26,340 nt of DNA, taken from NCBI GenBank assembly GCA_025450375.1, contig JANWHO010000225.1, positions 1-26,340 of the forward strand, given 5' to 3'. Positions within the stretch are counted from its first letter, which is position 1; each line of letters begins with the position of its first letter. This document shows positions 7,406 through 13,850 of this stretch, one piece after another. This DNA is from Chloroflexota bacterium (GTDB taxonomy: Bacteria; Chloroflexota; UBA5177; JANWHV01). The notes under the pieces were generated by a model. That model was given only the letters and a program-made list of their open reading frames with translations, was not told the DNA's origin and made no database searches. The position numbers and the translations under genes are program-made.

Positions 7406-8983
7406 TTAGGTAACAGTTTGTGGCACCTCAAATTCAACCCGCGGGTTCTCACGGCCGAGGTCGGAAAGGATGTCGGTAATTCTCTTGCCAAGCCGATTGG
7501 TGAGCCAGTCACGCTGAAAGGCGGAGCCCGTCGCCACGCGCAGCACCAACCCGTCATCGGCGATCACATGGGTAGGCGCGACCATCTCCCGGTAGCTTCT
7601 TTCCGCGATGGTGGCGGCCAGTTCCTCCCGTACCCGCGCCCAAAGAGGATGATCGTCGGGGCTACAGGCCACGGCGCCATGGCTGGGCGCTCCTCCTGGC
7701 GGTCCCGCCCTCCGTGGCCTTCCGGGCTCAGGAGGAGCGTCCGGATGGACCGTATCGTCGAGAAGCTGGACCAGGCAGGCGAAGAAATACGCCATCGGGT
7801 TACTCGTTATGACGCCAACCTGTAGACTGCCGCGCGTGCGTGCCGCCGCTTCGTGCAAGAACCGGATAAACACTGCTGATTCAAGCCCAGAGCAATCAAG
7901 AAGGTGTACTGCCCGCGTGATGGTCGCCCGATTCGATGCGGCATCACGGAACGTTCGGCGGAGCGGTTCCAGGATCGCCGCCACCGCTTTCTCGGCTTCA
8001 TGCGGCGGCACGTCTGGCGCAACATTCCGCCGCGTGGCACGGGAAGAGGATTTCCGGAATGACCGATTTGGCGCTTGCGGTCGCACCAAGGCGTCGCATG
8101 CGCCGGCGGGACTGGAGTCTCCTGGGGCGATGTGCCCAGTGAGTCCAGCTGGAGACTGGCTATCCTGGGGCGGTGAATCCGGCTTGTCGCGGCATGGCTC
8201 TTCACCGCGGATAGCTGAGCGTAACCGCATCCGTTGGGACGCAAGCAGGGTAATTGGCGCCTTCGCCACAGGCATTGATTCCGCTTGACAGGAGTCGAGT
8301 CGAATCGAATGACTTCTTTTCTGTGTCTTGTCCGCTGGGTGTACGTAGTGTCCGCTACCCAAGACAACCGGTTGGCCCAGACTCGGGACTTGCTGATATC
8401 CGATTTGGGGGACATCAGGCGATGAAACTGGCTCCTTGGCCAACAACGCGACATCTGCCAGCTTCGGCAGGATATAGAGATTTGTTTGCCCGAGGCCACG
8501 CCGGATTACCCGCACCATGCCGCTGTCCTTCAATTCCTTGAGATAGCGGATGACCGCCTTGCGCTCTACACCGAGATCCTCACTTAGGCGCTCTTGCCCG
8601 GGGAAGCAACTGCCCTCCTGCCATGCGTAGCCCAGTAAGAGGGCGTAGGTGAGCTTGGCGCCGTGCGTCAAGCCCCTGGCGAAGAGCAGCTGGTTCGGTA
8701 CAAGCGTAAACCCGGATCGATGAGCGGTGTCCTGGACGACAATGGTAGGGCGGTCGCGATCCTGCTCCTCTCGCGCGGTGGTTCCCCCGGTCCTAGCGGA
8801 CCCTATCCCTGGTGGGCGCCAGGTCAGGGCGACTTGCCCTTGTGCGCACCCCTCGGAGGCGCGCGATTGCTGGCTGGCGTCTGGCCCGCTGGGGTAGTCT
8901 TGCGATTGGTCGGGTGTTGGTCTGGCGGCACGCTCGCGCTCGCATCGCGGACTTCGGTCGCGTATTCTCGCCTGAGCCTGCAC
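7406..8983 (-). CDS. Rep-like protein: winged-helix domain plus DnaA domain-I-like C-terminus
   Basis: The preferred start is GTG at 8983, with GAAAGGGA seven bases upstream (525 residues). The same frame is open to a GTG at 9031, but that has no ribosome site. Residues about 94-172 form a winged helix of the kind found in plasmid replication proteins (LTYALLLGYAWQEGSCFPGQ, LSEDLGVERKAVIRYLKEL, wing MVRVIRRGLGQTNLYIL). A low-complexity linker and a helical region follow. The last 81 residues resemble DnaA domain I (HPLWARVREELAATIAERSY, LVLRVATGSAFQRDWL, RVEFEV). In DnaA this domain binds the helicase and DiaA/HobA-type partners. No AAA+ ATPase lies between. The gene starts just beyond the iteron array, so a role as origin-binding initiator or helicase-loading adaptor is inferred, not shown. 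Confidence 0.75.
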   Translation of the reverse strand: MQAQARIRDRSPRCERERAARPTPDQSQDYPSGPDASQQSRASEGCAQGQVALTWRPPGIGSARTGGTTAREEQDRDRPTIVVQDTAHRSGFTLVPNQLLFARGLTHGAKLTYALLLGYAWQEGSCFPGQERLSEDLGVERKAVIRYLKELKDSGMVRVIRRGLGQTNLYILPKLADVALLAKEPVSSPDVPQIGYQQVPSLGQPVVLGSGHYVHPADKTQKRSHSIRLDSCQAESMPVAKAPITLLASQRMRLRSAIRGEEPCRDKPDSPPQDSQSPAGLTGHIAPGDSSPAGACDALVRPQAPNRSFRKSSSRATRRNVAPDVPPHEAEKAVAAILEPLRRTFRDAASNRATITRAVHLLDCSGLESAVFIRFLHEAAARTRGSLQVGVITSNPMAYFFACLVQLLDDTVHPDAPPEPGRPRRAGPPGGAPSHGAVACSPDDHPLWARVREELAATIAERSYREMVAPTHVIADDGLVLRVATGSAFQRDWLTNRLGKRITDILSDLGRENPRVEFEVPQTVT

Positions 8984-9104
8984 GTTGACGTCCCTTTCTT
9001 CACCTATCACGCGGCGGGAACATACCCGCACCGTGGCGGAACCTGGTGTTCGCCGCCTCTATTCTGACATGTACCACCGGTAGCGCCGTGATGAAGGCCC
9101 GTGG

Positions 9105-9121
9105 TAGATCTAGTAGATCTA
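9105..9121. repeat. Paired TAGATCTA palindromes
   Basis: The octamer TAGATCTA occurs at 9105-9112 and again at 9114-9121, nine bases apart, in the most AT-rich part of the origin region, next to the first iteron and upstream of the Rep-like gene. It could be an operator for that gene or part of an unwinding element. There is no direct evidence for either. Confidence 0.35.
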
Positions 9122-9160
9122 ATAGGGAAGCCGTTTTCTCTGGCTGAGCGTCACACCTCG

Positions 9161-9210
9161 TGAGGGATTCCGCCACAGTCCATGAGGGATTCCGCCACGG
9201 CCCGTGAGGG
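9161..9210 (+). repeat. Tandem 22-bp units sharing the iteron TGAGGG block
   Basis: Two 22-bp units start at 9161 and 9183 with TGAGGGATTCCGCCAC and differ at only three positions near their ends. A third TGAGGG at 9205 begins the next period. The first unit starts inside iteron 1, and the third TGAGGG runs directly into iteron 2 at 9210, so half-iterons are packed between the first two full iterons. Confidence 0.7.
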
Positions 9211-9322
9211 CGTCACATCAGATGAGGGTGAAAAGCACGGTGTCACCGCTCCTTTGTCAGATCCATGCGACCGCGTCACACCTGATGAGGGGCGCCGAGC
9301 GTTTCCCCTTGTCGGAAGGACA

Positions 9323-9331
9323 GGTGGACAA
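9323..9331 (+). promoter_or_regulatory. Candidate DnaA box in the iteron gap
   Basis: GGTGGACAA matches eight of nine bases of TGTGGACAA, the reverse complement of the high-GC bacterial DnaA box TTGTCCACA. It lies in the 187-bp gap between iterons 3 and 4, where a host DnaA site would be expected in an iteron origin. One nine-base match can occur by chance. Confidence 0.4.
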
Positions 9332-9615
9332 TCGGACGGTGCTCTGAGCGATCAGATGCCGCCGTGCCCGGGCAACCGGGCCTTTACGGCTCTCGATGCC
9401 CAGCCGAATGGGCTCGCATACCGTTCATTCGCGCGACACTGTCGGCGGGCGGTAGCAATGCGTCACACCGAATGAGGGATAAAGAGGAAATTCTCACCAA
9501 CGAACAAGGCGGCGTCACACCCGATGAGGGGGATGCGCGCACGGGCATCCAATCAAAACGTCTGCTGCAACAACCCTGACCCGGTGGCGTCACATCCGAT
9601 GAGGGATACCACTGT

Positions 9616-11433
9616 CTAAACCGTCTGTCGCGGCGCACGGCGCTTACTCGCCGCCACCTCTAAGCGATGCCGCCTGGCAATGCCCGCGTACTGATCGGTC
9701 ACCGCCCGGGGCGGCATCACGCGCACCGTGCGGGTGATCCACTCGGCGAACACGGCCGTGGGATTCACCTCCATCACCAGGCGCACGTATTCCCAACTTG
9801 CCAGCACACCGTCCTCCCGCAGGCGGTCCATGGCCCGCTCGAAGTTCTCGATCAATCGCCTGCGCTGTTCTCGGTGCGTCGGAATCTCAATCCCGGTGCT
9901 CTCCAACAGGGTTGTCATATTCCATGGCTGGTCGAAATTGCCCTGTGCCGCTCGGAACCGCCAATGCAGGGCCAGATGAAGACCAATGCGCATGGCGATC
10001 AACTCCACGCCCTGTCTGGGGTTGTAGCGCAGGACGGGAGAGAGCAACACAGCCACGTAGCGGGTACCTTCCTCAATCAGTGGTTTGATCCACTCACCCG
10101 GCGCGATGCGGAAGGCATAGGGAGTGTCCTCCCCCAGTAGGTTGGTTTCGTCCTCCTGCGCCACCTCAAGCAGGCGGGAGCGCACCTTTACGATCTTGCG
10201 GCGACCGCGCGCATCGTACACGACCTGTGGCCCGCGAATGAAGATGGAATTCAGCGCCCAGACATCATTGGCCACCTTCTCCTTTTGTGCTGGTCTATAC
10301 GCGCCCTTGTTGCGCTTGACCCCCTGGAATTCCAGCAGTGCGTTGGCTGTCACCGTGACCTTGGGCATGTGCGCGTCACCGCCGCCGGTGCCGGCAAACC
10401 AGGAGCCAAGCGCGATGGCGAAGGCGCGCACCTTATCGTCGTCCAGACCGAGCACGGCCTCATAGGCCGCCGCTTCCTGCTCGGGAGTCAAGGGGCTCCG
10501 GCCATCGGACGGGTGGAGCAGCACTTTGACCCGATCAGCCTCTGCTACCCCCTCATGCAGTTCCTCGTAATACGGCGGATTGCCGTTGCCGGGGCGCATC
10601 CATCGGCCAGGCATACGCATGGCGCGGAAGGTGTGGGGTAGGAGCGTACTCGAACCGATGGCGACATTATCTTGATCCAGGATTGAGGGGGCCGGCATGG
10701 CGGGACGCGCGGATGGATGTGTCGGTGCGGGGAGCGTCGGTCGTGGCGCTTCTCCCGGCGGCAGCGCGGCAAGCTCGCCCCACCGACGTGGCGGCAGCAT
10801 CAGGGTCCGCACATCGGGCGCTTCGTCGCACAGGGGGTAGTCGGGCGAGGCGTCCCAGCAGAGTTGCTCACCCCGTACGTAGAGCGCCACATACCGCGTG
10901 ACTGGCCGCTGTAGGGCTTGTAGCTCGGGCTGCTGATCCGCTCGCCAGGTCATCCAGGGCAGGAGCTCCTGGCTGGTCTTCTTTTGCAACTTGGTTGGGA
11001 GGACAAACGGCGGCTCGTCCCCGCCAGGCAGGCGGCAGGTGAGAATATGCAAGGAATTCTCGCGTGGGGGCTCGCCGTCCTCCGTCCAGATGAACAGCAT
11101 CGCATTGTGCCATGGATCGCCGGCAAGTGCGCCCCGCTGCTCCCGTAAGGTGACGTACGATCGCCATTGAGCGAAGAACACGTCGAGCATGTCCACGGAA
11201 TGACTGCCCGGCAGCCCCAATTGCTCCAGTGCCTCCAGCACGGCATCGACGTGAGCACGGGCGCCATCCGGATCCGTGGCGAGCTGTTCTTGCGCGCGAT
11301 CCAACTCAGAGCGAAAGGCGCCCAACCCGCCCTTGGTAGTCCCCGCTGCCGCCGTTCTCAGGAGATCGCGAGCATAATCGAGGGCCATCCGCGCCTCATG
11401 GGCAGTGTGTGGGCCGTTATCTTCCTCAGCCAT
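9616..11433 (-). CDS. Uncharacterised 605-residue protein in the initiator position after parAB
   Basis: ATG at 11433 with GGGAAGG upstream. I do not recognise a named family. The first 120 residues are helical and acidic. The middle (about 120-300) is rich in tryptophan and proline. Residues about 330-570 look like a DNA-binding initiator fold: LLEFQGVKRNKGAYRPAQKE, FRIAPGEWIKPLIEEG, then MRIGLHLALHWRFRAAQGNF followed by MTTLLESTGIEIPTHREQRR and MDRLREDGVLASWEYV, a pattern typical of a winged helix. The C-terminus is basic (ASKRRAPRQTV). It follows parB by about 200 bp and ends eleven bases before the last iteron, so its position matches repC in repABC replicons. A role as replication initiator is an inference from place and fold pattern. 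Confidence 0.7.
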   Translation of the reverse strand: MAEEDNGPHTAHEARMALDYARDLLRTAAAGTTKGGLGAFRSELDRAQEQLATDPDGARAHVDAVLEALEQLGLPGSHSVDMLDVFFAQWRSYVTLREQRGALAGDPWHNAMLFIWTEDGEPPRENSLHILTCRLPGGDEPPFVLPTKLQKKTSQELLPWMTWRADQQPELQALQRPVTRYVALYVRGEQLCWDASPDYPLCDEAPDVRTLMLPPRRWGELAALPPGEAPRPTLPAPTHPSARPAMPAPSILDQDNVAIGSSTLLPHTFRAMRMPGRWMRPGNGNPPYYEELHEGVAEADRVKVLLHPSDGRSPLTPEQEAAAYEAVLGLDDDKVRAFAIALGSWFAGTGGGDAHMPKVTVTANALLEFQGVKRNKGAYRPAQKEKVANDVWALNSIFIRGPQVVYDARGRRKIVKVRSRLLEVAQEDETNLLGEDTPYAFRIAPGEWIKPLIEEGTRYVAVLLSPVLRYNPRQGVELIAMRIGLHLALHWRFRAAQGNFDQPWNMTTLLESTGIEIPTHREQRRRLIENFERAMDRLREDGVLASWEYVRLVMEVNPTAVFAEWITRTVRVMPPRAVTDQYAGIARRHRLEVAASKRRAPRQTV

Positions 11434-11501
11434 CCCGGCAGCCTTCCCGCTTCAGCCAATCCACCTTGCTAGTCTCAAAGGGGTTCTGATTCCGATGGAT
11501 C

Positions 11502-11513
11502 GGCGCATGCGCC
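11502..11513. promoter_or_regulatory. 12-bp perfect palindrome between parB and the 605-residue gene
   Basis: GGCGCATGCGCC is perfectly self-complementary and lies in the 200-bp gap between parB and the 605-residue protein gene, about 70 bases before the latter's ATG. It could be an operator. It has no following T-run on either strand, so it is not a terminator. Confidence 0.25.
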
Positions 11514-11619
11514 TGGTGCCCCGTGCTGGCAATTCATGCTTTCTACCACGCCGTCCGACCTTCACCTCGGTTGTCGGTGTCGATACCATGGCGCACCCCC
11601 TGTAGAAACATGAGGGTGG

Positions 11620-11635
11620 TGTCGGATTTCCGACA
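11620..11635. promoter_or_regulatory. parS: parS-like centromere palindrome, copy 1
   Basis: TGTCGGATTTCCGACA on the plus strand (TGTCGGAAATCCGACA on the minus strand): seven-base arms around a two-base centre, starting one base beyond the parB stop codon. An identical 16-mer lies at 13798-13813 upstream of parA. Chromosomal parS sites are also 16-bp TGT...ACA palindromes, and ParB proteins bind such sites next to their own genes. Confidence 0.65.
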
Positions 11636-11636
11636 C

Positions 11637-12770
11637 TCAGCTTGGCCCATCAGCACGTTGCTCTCGTTCAACCATGCCGCGCTCTTGCAGCAGTTCCTGC
11701 AAGGCTACCTGCCATTGCAGATGATATGCCCTGCCGTAGGCAAGGAGGTCGAGTACTGCCTGGAATTCAGGGTCCGGGAAGCGCGCGACCCGGCGCAGTC
11801 CGTCCCGGGCCGCCGCGCGCGCCTCGGCGGCGCCACGACCTACATGATATTGCGCGGAGTGCTCGATTTCGTGCGGTTGATTCTGGTTGGGGACGCCGGC
11901 GTTCCTGGCGCTCGTGTCAACGGGCGTTACAAAGACCGTGGCCGGCTCGTCCGCATCCTGGCCGGGATGGGCGACCGGGATGCCATCCCATTCGGGGAAG
12001 TCGGGTGATCGTGGCGGCAGGCCGTTGTGGGTCACCCTGGCTGCCAGGCGAGCTACGTCGGCCGCCGTGCGTATATGCCGCTGCCGAACGGCGGCCAGGA
12101 TCTCCTGCCGCGCTGGCGGCGGTTGCTTTGCAATGGCGGCGCCGACGCTGGTGTTGATGACCTCACTTCGTACAAGGGTCGCCACTTCCTCGTCGCGCGC
12201 CACGCCGAGCAATTCGGAGATGTCTGAGTGATGGCGCCCGATACGCCTGGCGATTTCACGGGCGGAGAAGCGGTAGGCGCGGCTGATATAGAGGACGGCA
12301 TCCATGAGCTCGGCCCGGGTAAGATCCTCCCGGGCGGCGTTCTCGGTCAATGCGTCGAGATAGGTTTGATCCGCCGACCTTTCCTCGATCACGCAGGGTA
12401 GGGCGTCGATATGGACGCTCACTCCGGGCACACCGCCATCATTCAACAATTGCACGGCCCCGAGGCGGCGGCTGCCGGCGGTGACGATGTAGAATCCGGC
12501 GTTGTCGGGATGCCGGCGCACTACCAGGTTTTGCAGCACATGTCCGGTCTCGGCGATGGACGCCGCCAGTTCCTCAAGATGAGTAATCTGGCGTCGCGGG
12601 TTGTTGGGGTTGGGTGAGAGGCGCTGAATGGGAATCAGGTAGGCGTCGGCCATGCGCTGAAACGACCCCTCCGCTGCCTTGACGTCGTTGTCGTATGGTG
12701 TGCCACCCTGATCGTCGCCCAGGAGATCAGCGGCGAACTGGATTTCCCGCCGCCTCTTAGCCGAGGGCAT
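11637..12770 (-). CDS. parB: ParB-family partition protein
   Basis: Translates to 377 residues. The ATG at 12770 overlaps the end of parA by 14 bp and has AAGGAA upstream; a longer in-frame extension runs backwards through parA and is rejected. Residues 45-145 are the ParB/Srx N-terminal domain (IPIQRLSPNPNNPRRQ, NLVVRRHPDNAGFYIVTAGS, LTENAAREDLTRAELMDAV). Residues about 168-190 are the helix-turn-helix (FSAREIARRIGRHHSDISEL). The CTP-box motif usually written GERR is GSRR here (99-102). The protein should load onto the parS-like palindromes flanking parAB and stimulate ParA for segregation. The C-terminal 100 residues are divergent, as is usual. Confidence 0.92.
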   Translation of the reverse strand: MPSAKRRREIQFAADLLGDDQGGTPYDNDVKAAEGSFQRMADAYLIPIQRLSPNPNNPRRQITHLEELAASIAETGHVLQNLVVRRHPDNAGFYIVTAGSRRLGAVQLLNDGGVPGVSVHIDALPCVIEERSADQTYLDALTENAAREDLTRAELMDAVLYISRAYRFSAREIARRIGRHHSDISELLGVARDEEVATLVRSEVINTSVGAAIAKQPPPARQEILAAVRQRHIRTAADVARLAARVTHNGLPPRSPDFPEWDGIPVAHPGQDADEPATVFVTPVDTSARNAGVPNQNQPHEIEHSAQYHVGRGAAEARAAARDGLRRVARFPDPEFQAVLDLLAYGRAYHLQWQVALQELLQERGMVEREQRADGPS

Positions 12771-13689
12771 CGAAGAGTTCCTTCGCAGCGGCGTCATACC
12801 CCGTGGCGCGCAAATCGACACGCGCGATGCTATTCGCCCGCGGGATAGGGGGAAGCACATGGAGCGGCGCGTAGTGCTGGGCGGCAATCTGTCCGATAAG
12901 CTCAAGCATATCGCGGTGCAAGGCATTGCGCTTTTCCACGATCGTGGGGAGCACGGCCAGCAACCGCAACCGCGGATTGGTCGTGCGGCGCAGTCCCTCG
13001 ATCAGGCGCAGATACTGCGAGAGGTTGGCCACCCCCTGCTTTTCCGCCAGCACTGGCACGACCAGAAGGTCAGCGTCCCGCAACGCATCCAGGGCCGCGA
13101 GCCCGGGCGGTGTGTCGACGAGGACCATGCGATAGCCCTGCGCCGGCGCGGGGACATTGCTTCCCTCCAGTAAGCGTACACCGGGCGCGATCACGTCTGG
13201 ATCGAGGCGCGCAAGGACCGAGAGATTCTGAGCTTCGTCGCGATCCAGGATACATACGGTTGGGTGTTCCGGCGTGCTGCCAAAATGCGCCGCCGCGCGC
13301 GCGGCAAGATAGAGGGTAGTGGTGGTTTTGGCAACCCCGCCTTTCTGGGCGCCGATCGCGAGCGTATAGGTGGTCCGCGGCCTTGGGTGAGCCCCTGGAG
13401 AGGCGGCAGGGCGCGGACTGGACGCCTGCCCAGGCAGCCCCGCCGGTTTCCTGGGCGCCGGGGGCTCGGAGATCACGGCCCGTGGTCTGCCAACGTGTCG
13501 CTCAGTCACCATACCCAAGTCCGCTTTCTCGATCAGCCATTCACGGCCTATCTTGATTGCTGGGAGCCGTTGGCCGCGTATGAGCGCCAGGACGCGAGAC
13601 CGACTGATGGTCAGGGCCTCGGCGACATTCGCCGTACTCAGGAGTTCGGTCGTCCCAGCGCGCGACACCCTACCTTCTTGTGCAGTCAT
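12757..13689 (-). CDS. parA: ParA-family partition ATPase with N-terminal excisionase-type helix-turn-helix
   Basis: Translates to 310 residues from ATG 13689 (MTAQEGRVSRAGTTELL). Residues 15-57 match the MerR/excisionase DNA-binding fold (LLSTANVAEALTISRSRVLA, LPAIKIGREWLIEKADL). A proline-rich linker leads to the ParA/MinD ATPase: deviant Walker A KGGVAKTTT (116-124), the switch region CILDRDEAQN, and Walker B VLVDTPPG. In P1-type ParA an unrelated N-terminal HTH mediates autorepression; here the analogous job may be done by an excisionase-like domain. ATP-dependent DNA binding by ParA drives plasmid positioning with ParB. An open frame continues upstream to 14082 but only reads through the antisense of recD2 remains. 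Confidence 0.92.
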   Translation of the reverse strand: MTAQEGRVSRAGTTELLSTANVAEALTISRSRVLALIRGQRLPAIKIGREWLIEKADLGMVTERHVGRPRAVISEPPAPRKPAGLPGQASSPRPAASPGAHPRPRTTYTLAIGAQKGGVAKTTTTLYLAARAAAHFGSTPEHPTVCILDRDEAQNLSVLARLDPDVIAPGVRLLEGSNVPAPAQGYRMVLVDTPPGLAALDALRDADLLVVPVLAEKQGVANLSQYLRLIEGLRRTTNPRLRLLAVLPTIVEKRNALHRDMLELIGQIAAQHYAPLHVLPPIPRANSIARVDLRATGYDAAAKELFDALG

Positions 13690-13694
13690 GGAAG

Positions 13695-13700
13695 AAACTA
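13695..13700 (-). promoter_or_regulatory. -10 element of parA (possibly leaderless mRNA)
   Basis: TATAGT lies seven bases before the parA ATG on the minus strand, which would place the transcription start at or next to the start codon. No Shine-Dalgarno sequence is visible before this ATG, in contrast with most genes here. No convincing -35 is present. Confidence 0.45.
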
Positions 13701-13731
13701 TACGCGCGGTGGTTGAGTATTGCCAGGGGTT

Positions 13732-13740
13732 TGTGGACAA
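13732..13740 (-). promoter_or_regulatory. DnaA box upstream of parA
   Basis: On the minus strand the sequence reads TTGTCCACA, the consensus DnaA box of high-GC bacteria. It lies about 43 bases upstream of the parA ATG, between the parS-like palindrome and the -10 element. It may couple partition-gene expression to DnaA or replication, or be coincidental. Confidence 0.45.
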
Positions 13741-13797
13741 GATGCATGGATTTTCGCCCTGGCCCGAGCGGTATCCCGTGCAAAAAGGGTCAGATGC

Positions 13798-13813
13798 TGT
13801 CGGAAATCCGACA
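13798..13813. promoter_or_regulatory. parS: parS-like centromere palindrome, copy 2
   Basis: TGTCGGAAATCCGACA on the plus strand, seven-base arms around AA, about 110 bp upstream of the parA start. It is the same 16-bp site as at 11620-11635 but in opposite orientation of the two-base centre. It could also act as a ParB/ParA-controlled operator for parAB. Confidence 0.65.
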
Positions 13814-13850
13814 CCTCCGGGTAAGCATCGCTGTAGCATGGTCGCCCGCG

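Larger units (their letters stand above)
9148..9605 (+). repeat. Six 19-bp iterons
   Basis: The motif GCGTCACAYCNGATGAGGG occurs at 9148-9166, 9210-9228, 9273-9291, 9460-9478, 9512-9530 and 9587-9605, all in the same orientation. Copies 1 (TCG for NGA) and 4 (GAA) deviate only in the middle triplet; the GCGTCACA and TGAGGG blocks are invariant. Start-to-start distances are 62, 63, 187, 52 and 75 bp, close to whole numbers of helical turns (about 6, 6, 18, 5 and 7), so the sites would face one side of the DNA. Such iterons normally bind the plasmid initiator and set copy number. Confidence 0.85.
9032..9615. other. Putative replication origin (iteron region, no gene)
   Basis: About 580 bp without a convincing gene between the stop of the 605-residue protein and the start of the Rep-like gene. 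It contains six 19-bp iterons, a tandem 22-bp array, a near-consensus high-GC DnaA box in the widest iteron gap, and an AT-richer patch with two TAGATCTA palindromes at 9105-9121. This combination, beside parAB and a Rep-like gene, is what an iteron-controlled plasmid origin looks like. Location and repeats are seen directly; origin activity is inferred. Confidence 0.7.

Noticed and set aside
9182..9579. Small plus-strand frames inside the iteron region
   Set aside because: They consist of translated iterons (repeated TPDEG-like peptides), with no ribosome site and no recognisable family.
9148..9605. Repeats at the origin as a CRISPR array
   Set aside because: Units are 19 bp, unequally spaced (33-168 bp between units), with no cas genes; they fit plasmid iterons.
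12771..12926. A longer ParB reading frame starting at 12926
   Set aside because: It would overlap parA by about 170 bp with non-ParB-like, arginine/serine-rich sequence. The ATG at 12770 has a ribosome site and a normal 14-bp overlap.
11620..13813. The 16-bp palindromes as rho-independent terminators
   Set aside because: The stem is only seven base pairs with a two-base loop and there is no T-run on either strand; identical copies flanking parAB favour a protein-binding site.
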